From assembly GCF_000204055.1 (NCBI RefSeq), contig NW_006768766.1, forward strand, positions 3,768,160 through 3,832,159: a stretch of 64,000 nt of DNA, in the 5' to 3' direction. The notes beneath the pieces are model-generated. The model did not search any database, was not told the origin of the DNA, and saw only the letters and a list, made by a program, of their open reading frames with translations. Below, piece by piece: positions 45,925 through 58,000 of the stretch (the stretch's first letter is position 1; every line of letters begins with the position of its first letter). The translations under genes and the position numbers were made by a program. The stretch comes from Melampsora larici-populina 98AG31 (Eukaryota; Basidiomycota; Pucciniomycetes; Pucciniales; Melampsoraceae).

Positions 45925-47315
45925 TCAATCTGCATCACTATCTTCATCACCCGAAACTTCTTTATTTTCTCTAGCTACTCTTTCCATCAGAGCTGCAAGT
46001 TCCAAGTCATCTGTTTCTGAAACTGCTTTTGGCTACAAGAAAAGACAGACCAGCATGAGAAATGATCAGAAAGATAGATCCAAGAATCAAAGGTATCAAG
46101 GAAACCAAACGGAAGGGTCAACCTACTTTCATCTTCACCACTAATTCACCACCATTTTCCTTTAAACTTTCACCAATACTAACAATAGCTGATTCAAGTA
46201 ATTCGATCGCACCTTGTTTATCAGTCGCATTACTCACCATCACATAAAGCGGTGGTGCAACTAATCTGATCTTGATCGGTACCGTTTCAGTTCCCATTGA
46301 TTCTCCTAACTTCAATGCATTCCTGATCGCATCTATACCTGAATATGCAAAACAAGTGGCCTCTAAATCTGCACGAACTTTGACGGGTTGAGGGGTTAGT
46401 CTTCGGGCTATGTTAGAGGTCAGATGAGTCATGATGTGTTCGGGTATGTTCAGTTCTCCGAAAACGGTTTCAGGCTCTCTAAAGTTTTTGGAGATGAATG
46501 ACTTGAATGTTAGTTGAGGTAAAGCAAGTAGTCATCATCACATCAACAAGTGGACATACGTGATACTCAGTTTGAAGGCATCAAAGGCATGTCCGTATTT
46601 TTCGAAGAGGGGCCAGGCTACCATCTCATTGACAGCTTCTACGTCCAATTCTGTCTTTTCGGCTACATGTCGAACAATTGATGACACACTGAATGTAGGA
46701 GCATACTTCAGATTGATTGAGTTTTGATGGTCCATAAGAAAAATTCACAGCTCACGTCTTTGACTTATTGTATCGTTCTTCACATTTTACTACATCTTCA
46801 GCTGATACTCGACGTTTTGATAAATCGATATACCCTATCCAAAAGAAACAAACTCTCAATGAATAAGTTGCAAGCTTTTTTTTTTTTTGGTATCGAAAAT
46901 TCAAAAAGACTTACCCTTTTCTTTATCTACTCTCATCACTACCACTACTTCATTCCTTCCAACTCTAATTAATTTTTGAATCGATCTAATCCGACGTCTA
47001 GAAAGTTCAGATAAAAGAATCATGCCTTCTATATTATCATACTCTAACTAAAGACACATCACTTTCTATTAGTAATGATGATCGAAGGAATGATAAGAAA
47101 TTTCAACATACTAGTTTCACATATGCTCCCATATCTTGAATTTGTTTAACTTGTACCATGACTAATTCATCAGGTTCAGGAAACCTATCGAAAGTAAAGT
47201 AAAACCACAAATTCAATATCACGATCATAAATTAAATGATTTTATTTATCCTTCTGAGTCTTTTCGCGATTTCAAGAAAGGGGGATGTGATTTACTTTGG
47301 TCGATAGTACCGCAT
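45925..47315 (-). CDS. SUI2: Translation initiation factor eIF2 alpha
   Basis: Seven exons (47315-47296, 47184-47112, 47047-46915, 46834-46756, 46688-46560, 46478-46127, 46032-45925) encode 297 residues, the usual length. The first exon is 20 nt (MRYYRPK). The S1 domain includes the regulatory site [15 protein letters not shown], whose Ser after LL is the target of Gcn2-type kinases. The helical domain has [15 protein letters not shown], and the C-terminal alpha/beta domain [20 protein letters not shown]. The acidic tail ends SGDEDSDAD. As part of eIF2 it brings initiator tRNA to the 40S subunit. No anomalies. Confidence 0.93.
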
Positions 47316-48053
47316 CTTGATTGACTGATCGGATTAAGAAATTGATGAGGTTCTATTGAATTGATGGAACGAATGTGATTCGAATTTCGCGTTTTTTTCA
47401 AGATTGGATCGATCGTTTGAATGGTTCTTGATATGTGAGTGATGATAAGATATGATTACTTGATAATAAGTGTTTGAGTATTTCTCAATTCGATGATATT
47501 GAATGGTTCAGGTTGTGAGTTTGTTTCTTTCTTTCTTTGGCAAATTTGGTTAGTTCAAGCACAAGTCAGAAACCTTAATTGGGTTAGGGTTAACTTCACT
47601 GAGTCTTTCTAGCTTCACGAATCCGATCAAACAGAAGCTCTCACTCTACAAAGAAACATTCCTATGCACAACGCCATCAACATATTGAGGCAGCAAGTAA
47701 ACCTTCACCTGTCAAAAATCAATCTAGCCACATCCAATAGCCATCAAAACACACTAGCATTTCAAGGAATCATAGATTCACAAATCAATTCCATCTTGTT
47801 CTTAAAACACGCTCGACTTATCCTCTACCCATGAAGGTCTATCCGAGGCTACAAATTGTTCATGTTATTTCATCACTATATGCAATACATTACTAATACC
47901 TCAAAAGTCCATTCCGAGATTACAACAACAACAACGATAAGTGAACAAGCACAGAGGAAAACAAACAGACGAAAAAAAGCTTGATCGAAATTGATTTAAA
48001 CCCCCATAGCTATAAAAACATATATCTTCATTTGATTTGGTTAGTATAGCTCT
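47316..48053. other. Intergenic, nothing recognised
   Basis: Upstream of the eIF2alpha gene and downstream of RAD54; AT-rich, no features seen. Confidence 0.4.
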
Positions 48054-51000
48054 TTAAGTTGAAACGTATTGAAAACATGCTGTGACTTCTGCTTGTCCAA
48101 CTTCTGCTCTCAAAAGATCATCATGTAAATTGACCATTTCTGGGTTAGCATAATGATTCCACCTGAAAGATATCCCCCATCAGAAATCAAAAGGATGAGT
48201 ATTATCAAAAGATTTTCAAAGCTCGATGATTATAGCAAAGCTTACGTTGATTGATCCCCATAGAGCATCACAGGTGCTTTGATAAATTGTTTGCCATCTT
48301 TACAACGCTTACACCTGAGATAAATCCACAAGTTAAATGATCAGATTGGGTGTGATGAATCTTTTATGAAACATCCATAAACGATAGTCACATACTTGTA
48401 TACGTCATGAGTATCAGAAGCGGTGCCCTCGTTCAATGTGAATAGTTCTCTGAGCATATCTTTTGAGAACATACGTGCATCATCCTCTTGTTCATCGACA
48501 ACAGAAGCTGAAAGTTTCATCTTTTGTGATTGACGTTGGAAAACTTTCTCTTCAACACTTCCCGTCTACAAGATATCAAATCAAACAAATCGTCACATCA
48601 ATTCAAAAAAACATTCTTATTCTCGTGATCTTGAAACTGATTTAAACAAAGAGACTTACCAATATAAATCGATACACAAAACATTCCTTCTTTTGTCCAT
48701 CTCTCCAAACCCTAGCCAAAGCTTGTTGATCAGAAGCAGGATTCCAATCCGGATCAAATAAGATCAATCGATTAGCACCAATCAAATTAATACCACATCC
48801 ACCTGCTTTACTACTAAGTAAAAAAATAAATTCTTTTCCTTCTGGATTATTAAACCGATCTACTAATTTTTGTCGTTTAGTGATTTGCATCGTTCCATCC
48901 AATCTCAAACATCCCCAACGTCGCTCACGACACATCTTTTCCATCACATCTAATGTCTGAGTAAAGTTACTGATTAATACAATCTTATCTGTAGTTTGAG
49001 TACGAATCCTGTGTAGAAATCTATCGATCCAACGCGAGGTCAGTATCAGATGTGACTCCAGCTTGAGTCAACTGAGTGAAATCGAAGCGAGCGACCAACC
49101 TTTCAAGAACCACCATTTTTCCCGATAGCTCAGGTCTAGCTGGCGCTCTACTATCTTTAGAAGTATAGCCTTCGGGAAAACATTTCTCAGATCCAGGGAT
49201 ATCTTGATGCAAATCCAAAAGATCCGGATGGTTGCAAAGTTTACGTAGGATCCCAAGCATCTTCAAGGGTTGACATCCGACTCCTCTCAATAACTTTTTC
49301 AAGTCAGGAGAGTTGATAAAGTGACGATACAGATCCCGTTGAAAAGTGGAAGGAGCACAAAACACCACATGCTCATATTTGACAGGTACTGTAAGTGTAT
49401 CCAAAGATGTCGATCGTGGGAATTAGAAAGATCGAACTTGTAAAATTTGAGTCAAGATGTACGATGACGTACGATATTTGGAAAGCAGGTCATTTGTACG
49501 ACGAATGATAAACTTTTGAACTTTTGTAGTTAGCTCCTTCAATTTGGTTTCAGCCAATGTAACCTCAGATTGACTCGAATCTGAATCTCTGCCTCGAAGA
49601 ATCGGCAATTCGTAATTTTTACGAAATTGTGCTCTATCACCCAAGTAATTCGGATTTGCAAAGTTTAAAAGAGCAAAGTATTCAGAAAGATCATTCTGAA
49701 TCGGCGTTCCTGTCAAGATCACTCTTTTTTCGCATTTGATGCTGTTGAGAGCTGCATAGGTTTGATTCTCTACGAAGAAGATAACAGCAAGTGATCAGTA
49801 GCAGTCAGAAGATGATGTGTGACAAGCAGGTATCTCACACCTGCATTCTTCAAGCGATGTCCTTCATCACAAAGTAATAGACCAATAGGTGCAGTTCCTA
49901 ATTCTTCAACCAAAGAGCCTCGTAATGTCTCATATGAAACAATCATCACAGGCTGTGAGACTCTTCGACCATCAGCCAAAACCCACTGGCGTACGCTCTT
50001 CAATAGATCAGCTTTGGATTGTTTCCCATCAACTGCAAGTGGAACTAGAGCACCGGCTCCAAGCCATTTATCTAATTCATTTGCCCAATTCTTGACTAGC
50101 GAAGAGGGACAAGCAACGATGGCTTTGTTGATGGCTGGTTTACCGGGTATAGGTGATTGCTTCAGTAATGTCCAGAGCAGGGTGATGCATTGTAGAGTCT
50201 TCCCCAATCCCATCCTGAGACAAGATTAAGACACATCAACTCTTGGGTCCTTACTGAATGAAAACATCTGGACAGACAGATGGGACACTCACTCGTCAGC
50301 CATTATACACCCATGTACACCTTTCTCTACCATTCCAGTGGTACACCGATACAAGAATTTGACACCTTCAACTTGATGAGGTCGTAGAGTCTTAGTCAAA
50401 CGTGGATCGAGAACAACCGGAACTTTTTTGATCGGTTTTGTCTCTCCCTTTTGTGCAATTCCTAATAAAGCAGCCAAACTTTTATGAGGACCTTTACGTT
50501 GTTCTTCTTCAAATTTCAATCGAGCCAATTCTTGTTCAACTTCCTCAGGTGTAGTACCAGAAATCGTTTCCTTGATAGGTTCAGGCGCTGGTTTATCATC
50601 TACAGTTGGATCCCAAAGTACAATTGCGGTGTCGGCCAATGGATCATGTAATGGTCTAGGTGCGAAGATAGGTGGCGGTCGAACACCCAAAGGAGTGTTA
50701 CTTAGCCTTACTTCGATAGTTGCACCTGTTTTGGTATCCACCATCTTTGGAATTGCAAATAATTTAGGTTGTGCTGTGAGAGGCGTCACAACCACCTTGT
50801 CGTATTTCTATTGAGGCAACCATTTTGGTATTCAAGTCAGTGTAATGGAACCCAGGTTATGCTGACTAGATATGGAAGGAATCGAAGATGTTCACCTTCA
50901 CTGGTGTGAAAGACACTTCTTTAATCGGTCTTCCAAATCGGTCACGTTTGACTTTCTTGACCATATTCCCGTCATCGTCCTCTTCCATTTCATCTTCTTT

Positions 51001-51367
51001 CTTCTTGCCCTTCCCTTTAGGATCTCGATTCTCCGTTTCGATACTTCCATCCGCTCCACTGTAGTCTACCCTTTTTCGCTTTCGCCCGGCAACCGAAGTA
51101 TCAGAGGTTTGAACGAGAGGTCGGACCGGAGTGAATGGTTTGGTTAAGCTGGATGAAGAGACATCAAGGTTAGTAAATGAAACGGATCTTGATTTCTAAA
51201 TCAACACTTTTATGGAAGAAAGCTGACACAGCATGAAAGTCTTTTTGAGTTGTTGATTTGATATGAAGGGACATGTTCTTGATATTGTCGATATTCTTTC
51301 CAGTCAGATTGAGGGTAAGTTGGTATCGTTAAATTGAGAACCTTTGAGCTTGGACGCGTCTGATCAT
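48054..51367 (-). CDS. RAD54: Rad54 DNA translocase of homologous recombination
   Basis: Ten exons (51367-51342, 51148-50896, 50807-50293, 50214-49841, 49769-49473, 49388-49073, 49020-48660, 48565-48396, 48314-48246, 48162-48054) encode 829 residues. The N-terminal tail ([14 protein letters not shown]) is the Rad51-interacting type. The Snf2 motor shows motif [11 protein letters not shown], motif [13 protein letters not shown], motif [23 protein letters not shown], motif [17 protein letters not shown] and motif [17 protein letters not shown]. The C-terminus has a Zn-binding-like [10 protein letters not shown]. Rad54 drives Rad51 filament function and chromatin remodelling at breaks. The first exon (MIRRVQAQ) is inferred from phase; its donor is weak. 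The gene is head to head with RAD52, separated by a gypsy element. Confidence 0.9.
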
Positions 51368-51540
51368 TAAAGAGATGGCTCATCAATCTTCAATTCAAGT
51401 CACGTGAAACTTAACCCTTGTCTCTCCCGGTACCGTAGCTCGGGGTCATTTTAAGATCCGACATGACCTCATTCACAGCGAGGCTGGAAAGATTCTGAGC
51501 CAACGCATTCACAGTACTTCATGAACTTTGGTCAACAAGA

Positions 51541-51981
51541 TGTAACGGGCACCTTATTAGGGGCTTACGTTATGATATTCCGGATGGGGAATGGAAGTCT
51601 GAAACCTGGTATGGGTTAAGTGAATGACTTGGCTATCTTAATGAATTGGGTCGATTAAGGGACTTATAAGGATTATAAGGGGTTTATCGAGAAGGATTGA
51701 TATTAAGATGTATTGCTATCCAGAAGAGGATGAAAGAAAGGAGATAACTAGATGACTAAGGAATACAAGAGAAGGACTCGAAGTGTTCCTTATAAGAGAA
51801 ATACAATAGATGGCGATAAAGGCAGAAGGCCGGTTATGCTATAGCCGGTATTACAATAAGGTTGTATGAGCCATTTAAGAGTAGGCTTATGTGGCGAGTA
51901 CAAGTGGTAATACAGACATATGTATATGAAACGTGTAACAAGATATTCTAATACAGACTAACAATAAGTAGCCCTGCTACA
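51541..51981 (-). repeat. 3' LTR of the gypsy element
   Basis: 441 bp, TG...CA ends (TGTAACGGGCACC...CCCTGCTACA as read on the plus strand). By eye it is identical to the copy at 58026-58466. The flanking tetranucleotide AAGA is seen at 51537-51540 and 58467-58470, a 4-bp target duplication. A polypurine tract AAAAAGGGGGTGG (minus strand) abuts it at 51982-51994. Confidence 0.93.
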
Positions 51982-52011
51982 CCACCCCCTTTTTAAAATG
52001 TTGCAGCATCC

Positions 52012-55000
52012 CTAGGCTGCAGCGTCAGTTGCGAATTTCCCAACAATCTTGATTCTTGGCGTAATTTTAATTTGGGTGTTGGCGAGTTGTTTGGCTTTGA
52101 GTTTTAACGTCCTAGAAACTTTGAGATCTTCATTCTTGATATCTTGAAGTAGTCGAGGAGGCAATGCCCAAACTTCTCCCAAAGATTTATCCTTAATCTT
52201 TGCTGGTTTTAACCTATTTCCTCCAATAGGGTGAGGAAATTTAGACCCTGTATGGTCTGACAGTGTGTACACATTCTTTCCCAAGGAATCGTATACTGTA
52301 AAAGGTCCATACCAATAAGGCTCACCTTTGGTATGCGACTCATTTCTTAATTTCACTGAATCACCTATCTCGTACGTTTTAATAACAGAACGAGATTTAC
52401 CGTTTTCGTCGGGAACGAACTGCGAATCAAACCGAGCTTTGTTCTCGGTGGATCTTTTCTTTGACGCTTCGGTGGCTTCGGACCTGGCGGCACGAAGTTT
52501 CTCCAAGCGAGCATCGTTGCCACTTTCAGATGTGGGTATATCCACCGGTCTGAACTTGGCCCTGTCTCCGATGAGGCGAGGACTTACTCCGTAAAGGAGC
52601 TCGAACGGTGACCATTTGGTTACCGTACTCTTATTTATTCGACAAGCGAATAATGCCTCAGGAAGATATTCAGGCCACCTCGACGGGTCATTCGTGCGGT
52701 TAGCTTTGAATAGCGCTTTCTCCAAGACGCCGTTAAAGCGTTCATTTTTCCCGTTCGTACGCGGATGATATCCAGAAGTGTTCAACTTCCGGATGTGTGC
52801 TCCCTGATAGAAGGCCTGCATTTCTTTCGACAGAAAGTTTGCGCCTCTATCAGATAATATCTCACTTGGAACTCCATAAACTTGGATAAGTTCACGAGTG
52901 AGCGCTTCTGCTACGTTCGCGGACGTTGCTAGTTTCATTGGAATGGCAATGGGCCAGTTAGTACAATGATCTATCATCGTAAGAATCCATTTGAAACCAT
53001 CTTTGCTCTCTGGAAGAGAGATAAAGTCTACGGCCCATCTTTCGAATGGCTCGACAGACGGCAAGGGCTCTTGTTTGGCCGTTTCCTGCCCCTTGTCGGG
53101 TACGTCAAAGATTTGGCATTGTGGACAGTACGAGCAGTACTCTTTGACATCAGAGTACCTACCCGGCCACCAACCTCTGTCTTTCAACAGACTCAGAGTT
53201 CCGTCACGGCCGCGATGGCCATATTTCTTATGAAATCGGTCAATAAGAGCTATCCTTTGCGAAAAAGGTACGAAAGGGCTCTCTTCAGGGTTATCTTTCG
53301 TGCCTTTCCAATAAAGGACTTCTTCCTTGGGTTTCCAAATGAATCCCAGGGATCCTCGAACAACTTGGTCCACCAGAGCGGCGTCAACCCACTCTGGCAA
53401 TTCCTTTTGCCCAAGGACGTAAGGCACCAGGAGCGGCCAATCCGAGGGATCCCGTAGGCCGGTCACGTCGTCGAAGATACTTTGCAAGAGGTCACTTCGG
53501 CGACTTAGCGCATCTGGTACTATGTTAGTAACGCCAGTTTTGTATTCGACCTTAATGGTCATCTCGGCGAACTCTTCAATCCATCGACTAAGCCGTCTGG
53601 ATGGCTGGACCTGCGTTTGCAGACCAGTGAGACTAAGGTGGTCAGACCGTACTAAGGTATCTGCCACAGCTCCTTCTACGTAGTTGCGCCACTTGCGCCA
53701 TGCATGAATCATGGCCAAGAGCTCTTTTTCTTGCGCAGGATAATTCTGCTGCGCCTGATTCAATTTGGCAGACTCGTAGGCTATGGGATGTTCTTTCCCA
53801 TCAGGTCCTACTTGTAGCAGGACAGCGCCCACCGCGAAATCACTCGAATCTGTTTCGATGATGTACGGCTTGGGGGGATCCGGCACTATAAGCACGGGTG
53901 CAGTTAGCATACTGCTTTTCAACTTAATGAATGCCGCTTCATGCTTAGGTTGCCACTCAATCTTCGCCTTCTTGGTCACATTACCGGAGGTAAGTTCATG
54001 AAGAGGCGATGCTATTTTCGAAAAATCTTTAATGAATCGTCGATAATAGCCTGACAATCCCAAAAAGGATCTTACATCGTGGACGTTTGAAGGTCGCGGC
54101 CATTCTTGAATGGCTTTGATCTTATCTTCCATGGGACGAATCCCATTGGCGGATATCATATGCCCGACGAATTGAATTTCGTCGGCAAATAATAGTGACT
54201 TGGAGCCGCTAACCTTGAGTTCAGCGTTCTCCAAAGCCTGAAGAACCTGACGAACATGCTTCTCATGTTCCTCAGGACTGCTGGAATAAACCAGGATGTC
54301 ATCCATGTAGACCTGGACGAATTTGTCCAAAAATGGTCGCAGGATATCCGACATCATCCTCTGAAAGGTAGAGGGCGCGTTCACCAACCCAAAAGGCATC
54401 ACGAGCCACTCGTAGTGACCGTACCGGGTGCTGAAAGCTGTCTTGGGGACATGCGACGAGGAAACTTTCATCTGGTGAAAGCCTTGTTGCAAATCGAATT
54501 TCGAGAATACCCGGGCTCCATGCAATTGATCAAAGCAGTCTTGGATCAACGGGAGTGGGTGGCGGTCCCGCTTGGTAAGTGCATTGACTGCTCGATAGTC
54601 AATACAAAATCTCAGCTTACCTGACGCGTTTCTAGCGAAAAGGATCGGCGAGGACCAAGGAGATGTCGAAGGACGTATAAAACCGTTCTTCTGCAGCACA
54701 TCGAGTTTGTTTCTTAACTCGTCGAGGAGTAAAGGCGATAAACGACGTACCGGTTGTGAAACAGGGGGAGCATCTCCTGTGTCTATGAGATGTTGTATTA
54801 CCCTTTCCTGCTTCGGGGCTTGAGATACCTCATCGAAGAGGTTTTTGTACTCGTCGAGAAGGTTCTCGACACGTAGCTTAGTCCGAGGGTCTGATGCCTC
54901 GATCCTTGGTAAACAAGGAGCTGGAGCTTCTCGAGGTCCGTCAACTTCGTCGACGGGGCTCAAGGCTTCACTCATTTGCAATAAATACACTTCTGTACCG

Positions 55001-55959
55001 GGACGTCGCATCGCACGACGCATCTGACTTCTGGTACAGGGGAGTTCATCTATGGGAATATCGCTCAAGCCACTTATAGTGTGGTGTTTGAGAGATGGGA
55101 GAGGGATCCTTGAGGGGTAAAATTTGGCTCGTCTGGCCTTTTTATCTCTCAAAGTCCACTCACCCTTTGCCCAATCTGTGGATACTGCGTATGCTGTAAT
55201 CCAGTCGAGTCCTAAGATCACATCGTGGTTAGTCAAAGGGGCTACTCGGCAACTGTGAGAGTAATTCAATCCGGAAAGGGAGAATTTCACCTCAGCTATG
55301 TCCTTACATTCGTAAGGCTGTCCCCACACGCCCCTCACTATGGGACGATCTGAGTTTTTACTCGTAAGGAAGTTTCTTTTACGTGCGTAAGTATCCGACA
55401 CGTAACTCATTGATGCACCTGTATCAATGAGTATCTTTGTTATGACTCCATTCAATGTGAGGATGAAGTCAGCACGGGTCTCACTCGTGTTGTTCTCTAA
55501 CACAGCTAGGCTATCGACTGAATCAAGGTCGATATACCCCGTTGTGGGGACTCTGGGCTCGCTGGCCGGCGAGGATGCATTGTCTTCCACAATAGTTTGG
55601 CTGTGGTTCTCTGTAACCTCAGAGATAGAAATACTGATTGGTATTTCTCTACCCAACGCAAATTCCTGAGACTGTTGCGTCGAGGAGGAGGGACTTTCTC
55701 TCTCGTGGAAAGTCCTCTCAATATCCTTTTCAACTGCTAAAGGATCTTCCATCAAGTGTTCTGTTGAAATGGAGACAGACTCGCTGTCGGTACTCATCTT
55801 CGAATATCTGCCCATGTCAGAATATTCAGGATCCCCTCTAAGTGGGACGGAATTATCAGCTAGCTTACTGGCTGAAAGGACGACAGATTCTCTGTCTGAT
55901 CCCGAGGGCTCATCCCTCGAGAACGAATTTTTAGGCTCCTCTTGTTTAGTCTGGGTCAA
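52012..55959 (-). CDS. Gypsy Pol polyprotein (PR, RT, RNase H, IN)
   Basis: A single ORF of 1315 codons as listed from a TTG at 55959. The frame is actually open back to 56061, with no ATG near, so translation probably enters from gag. Visible domains: aspartic protease (ILIDTGASMS, Asp near residue 179), reverse transcriptase (VYMDDILVYS at about 550-559), RNase H (IIETDSSDFAVGAVLL near 700), integrase zinc finger (H-H near 910-915, CSYCPQC near 942-948) and integrase core with Asp in WAVDFISLP, Asp in LSDRGANF and Glu in NGKNERFN. The last ~200 residues are the gypsy C-terminal domain with YEIGDSVKL. No stops or frame breaks, consistent with a young copy. The integrase relic at 1512 is a distant relative. 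Confidence 0.95.
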   Translation of the reverse strand: MTQTKQEEPKNSFSRDEPSGSDRESVVLSASKLADNSVPLRGDPEYSDMGRYSKMSTDSESVSISTEHLMEDPLAVEKDIERTFHERESPSSSTQQSQEFALGREIPISISISEVTENHSQTIVEDNASSPASEPRVPTTGYIDLDSVDSLAVLENNTSETRADFILTLNGVITKILIDTGASMSYVSDTYARKRNFLTSKNSDRPIVRGVWGQPYECKDIAEVKFSLSGLNYSHSCRVAPLTNHDVILGLDWITAYAVSTDWAKGEWTLRDKKARRAKFYPSRIPLPSLKHHTISGLSDIPIDELPCTRSQMRRAMRRPGTEVYLLQMSEALSPVDEVDGPREAPAPCLPRIEASDPRTKLRVENLLDEYKNLFDEVSQAPKQERVIQHLIDTGDAPPVSQPVRRLSPLLLDELRNKLDVLQKNGFIRPSTSPWSSPILFARNASGKLRFCIDYRAVNALTKRDRHPLPLIQDCFDQLHGARVFSKFDLQQGFHQMKVSSSHVPKTAFSTRYGHYEWLVMPFGLVNAPSTFQRMMSDILRPFLDKFVQVYMDDILVYSSSPEEHEKHVRQVLQALENAELKVSGSKSLLFADEIQFVGHMISANGIRPMEDKIKAIQEWPRPSNVHDVRSFLGLSGYYRRFIKDFSKIASPLHELTSGNVTKKAKIEWQPKHEAAFIKLKSSMLTAPVLIVPDPPKPYIIETDSSDFAVGAVLLQVGPDGKEHPIAYESAKLNQAQQNYPAQEKELLAMIHAWRKWRNYVEGAVADTLVRSDHLSLTGLQTQVQPSRRLSRWIEEFAEMTIKVEYKTGVTNIVPDALSRRSDLLQSIFDDVTGLRDPSDWPLLVPYVLGQKELPEWVDAALVDQVVRGSLGFIWKPKEEVLYWKGTKDNPEESPFVPFSQRIALIDRFHKKYGHRGRDGTLSLLKDRGWWPGRYSDVKEYCSYCPQCQIFDVPDKGQETAKQEPLPSVEPFERWAVDFISLPESKDGFKWILTMIDHCTNWPIAIPMKLATSANVAEALTRELIQVYGVPSEILSDRGANFLSKEMQAFYQGAHIRKLNTSGYHPRTNGKNERFNGVLEKALFKANRTNDPSRWPEYLPEALFACRINKSTVTKWSPFELLYGVSPRLIGDRAKFRPVDIPTSESGNDARLEKLRAARSEATEASKKRSTENKARFDSQFVPDENGKSRSVIKTYEIGDSVKLRNESHTKGEPYWYGPFTVYDSLGKNVYTLSDHTGSKFPHPIGGNRLKPAKIKDKSLGEVWALPPRLLQDIKNEDLKVSRTLKLKAKQLANTQIKITPRIKIVGKFATDAAA

Positions 55960-56033
55960 GACAAATGCATTACATACTACATCGCTGACAACTGGACAAG
56001 ATAACAGATTAGGCGAAAAAGAGGGAGCTACAT

Positions 56034-57707
56034 CTAGTTCGCCGGGCCTTTTGATGACCCACTACCACTAGCTACCGCATTCTCCGGCTCACCCTTAGAC
56101 TTCTTCGAGTTTCTCTTGAAATAATTTCGCGTCTTGTTGGTAATGGGTGCTCCGCAAGTGGGACGATCGATGGAACCGAAACGGTGACCCTTCTGATTAC
56201 AATTGTAACAGATAGGCTCGATGGTGGAGGTTCGACCGTTGGAGCTTTCCATCCTAGAACGTTGTCGCTTTCGATTGCCGTTCTGGTGATGGGAAGTAGA
56301 TACTATAGCACTAACTTGACGGTTGGCGTTAGTATAGTGCTTGATATCGGGGCGTTGGTCGCGCTCGATGGCGACGGCAACCACGTCCTTGATCTGAGGG
56401 GTGATACCGTCCAACTTCTTCATGGAGATGTAGTTTTCAACATGCTCCTTGACTGGGCCTGGAACGAGGCGCTTCTTGAAGGTGAGAACTGGATCGTAAG
56501 GGAGTTCCAGAATATCTGCCTTCTGGGTCACGAGTTGATGACGTGTCCAGTAGGCGATGACGGTTTCGCCCCCATGCTGTCTCAGTGCGTCGAGCTCTTG
56601 ATCAACAGTGTCGAGGTCGACTGTGGCTGGGAAGGCATTCATAAAAAATGCAGTCAAAGCGTCGTAAGAAACGGGTCGATTGTTGTCCCTTACTGCCTTC
56701 ACCAATATTTCTTTGGCGGCTCCGGCGACCCATTGGAAGGCGACTTGATGCTGGACATCGGGATGACAGAATCTCATCTCGAGTTCGACTCGAAAATTAT
56801 CGAAGTAAGTCGTGACATCTTGATTAATACCGGAGAACTTGGGGATTTTGTCTCGACCGAGGCCTTTGATGATAAGGCTCGGGTCCACGACTAGTCTTTC
56901 AGCAGGTCTGACGCCAGTCGGCTCGACCGCTACTACCTTGGCGACGGAGGAATTGTCGTGGACTCGAAGAAGCGTGGGTTGAACGGAAGTCGTCCTAGCA
57001 CGAGTTTCGAGGACAGGGGTACCATCGCGAGATCCGCGAAGGTGGAGGTCGCTAATCTTCGCCTCGAGCGTATCCGGGTTAGCTTTCATAGCCTGGAATT
57101 CCCGAAAAGCCGCTACCTCATGAGCTTTGAGGTTAAGGCCGACTAACGGGTCGATGGCCGGCTTGGCATCCAGAGACTCTAAGAACGACGGAGATGGCTT
57201 CAGTTTTCTGATGTCTAGGTCGTCGTTGCTGGTCGCTGAAGATGTGTCTGAGGAGATTATGTTGGAGACGCGCTTACAATGTTGACGGAATCCAACATTC
57301 TCTGGCAACTTTCCTTCGACTCCGATGGGTTCGTTCTTCTCAGGGAAGTCGTTCTCTACGTAGTCAAGGAGATCTTCGTTTAATCCCTTCGTGATGAAGT
57401 TGTAAACGGCGGCGGGGATCACGACAGGTATTTCGTTGTAGTCGCTCGCCAGAACATTAACAACGAGTCGCTGATCCACCGTTAAGGCATCCATCTGTTC
57501 CGCCGTAAGTTGTTGAGAACTCGTAGCCGAGGCTGGCAGATGGCTGACTAGAATCTCTCGTTCGCGCTCGGTTAGGCGACGAGCTGTACCAGTATCAGTC
57601 GATCCTGGTGCTGCTGCTGGATTGGTTGATCCAGTCACTGCTGAGTCCGTGGCCGCAGGGGCAATCGGATCTCCTGCCTTTCTGGTAGGACTTCGCTGAA
57701 GAGGCAT
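56034..57707 (-). CDS. Gypsy Gag
   Basis: A 557-codon ORF starting MPLQRSPTRK at 57707. The middle has the retrotransposon gag capsid pattern (FSGINQDVTTYFDNFRVEL, then ...QVAFQWVAGAAKEIL...). Near residue 500 there is a zinc knuckle CYNCNQKGH followed by the last Cys in RPTCG, spacing C-X2-C-X4-H-X9-C instead of the usual X4 at the end. The ORF ends SGSSKGPAN, and its last 28 nt (56061-56034) overlap the pol frame, which lies at -1. Gag should form the particle core and package the RNA. Confidence 0.9.
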   Translation of the reverse strand: MPLQRSPTRKAGDPIAPAATDSAVTGSTNPAAAPGSTDTGTARRLTEREREILVSHLPASATSSQQLTAEQMDALTVDQRLVVNVLASDYNEIPVVIPAAVYNFITKGLNEDLLDYVENDFPEKNEPIGVEGKLPENVGFRQHCKRVSNIISSDTSSATSNDDLDIRKLKPSPSFLESLDAKPAIDPLVGLNLKAHEVAAFREFQAMKANPDTLEAKISDLHLRGSRDGTPVLETRARTTSVQPTLLRVHDNSSVAKVVAVEPTGVRPAERLVVDPSLIIKGLGRDKIPKFSGINQDVTTYFDNFRVELEMRFCHPDVQHQVAFQWVAGAAKEILVKAVRDNNRPVSYDALTAFFMNAFPATVDLDTVDQELDALRQHGGETVIAYWTRHQLVTQKADILELPYDPVLTFKKRLVPGPVKEHVENYISMKKLDGITPQIKDVVAVAIERDQRPDIKHYTNANRQVSAIVSTSHHQNGNRKRQRSRMESSNGRTSTIEPICYNCNQKGHRFGSIDRPTCGAPITNKTRNYFKRNSKKSKGEPENAVASGSGSSKGPAN

Positions 57708-58000
57708 TGTTACTGTTAATGCAAAAAAAACGAAAAGGAGTCCGAAAAAATTTCAGGTCAGTATCACTTTCACTCAATGATGGATTTAAGACTATTAATA
57801 TTCTTCAAAAGCAAGACAGGTAGCTGACAATGATCAATTAGCTTTGCTGAGAATGAACTATCTCCGCGCTCTGGTCTCGAAAGATTATTGGTCCCAGAAA
57901 GAGTCGAACGACTATGACGTTATGGAATAAATAACAGAATAGACACGAGATAGAATCAATAGCGAAGGAAATACGAAATGATGACTATCAGCTTTCGTCG

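Noticed and set aside
52966..53457. 163-codon plus-strand frame
   Set aside because: Antisense shadow of the gypsy pol gene; the same applies to other plus-strand frames from 52328 to 56894.
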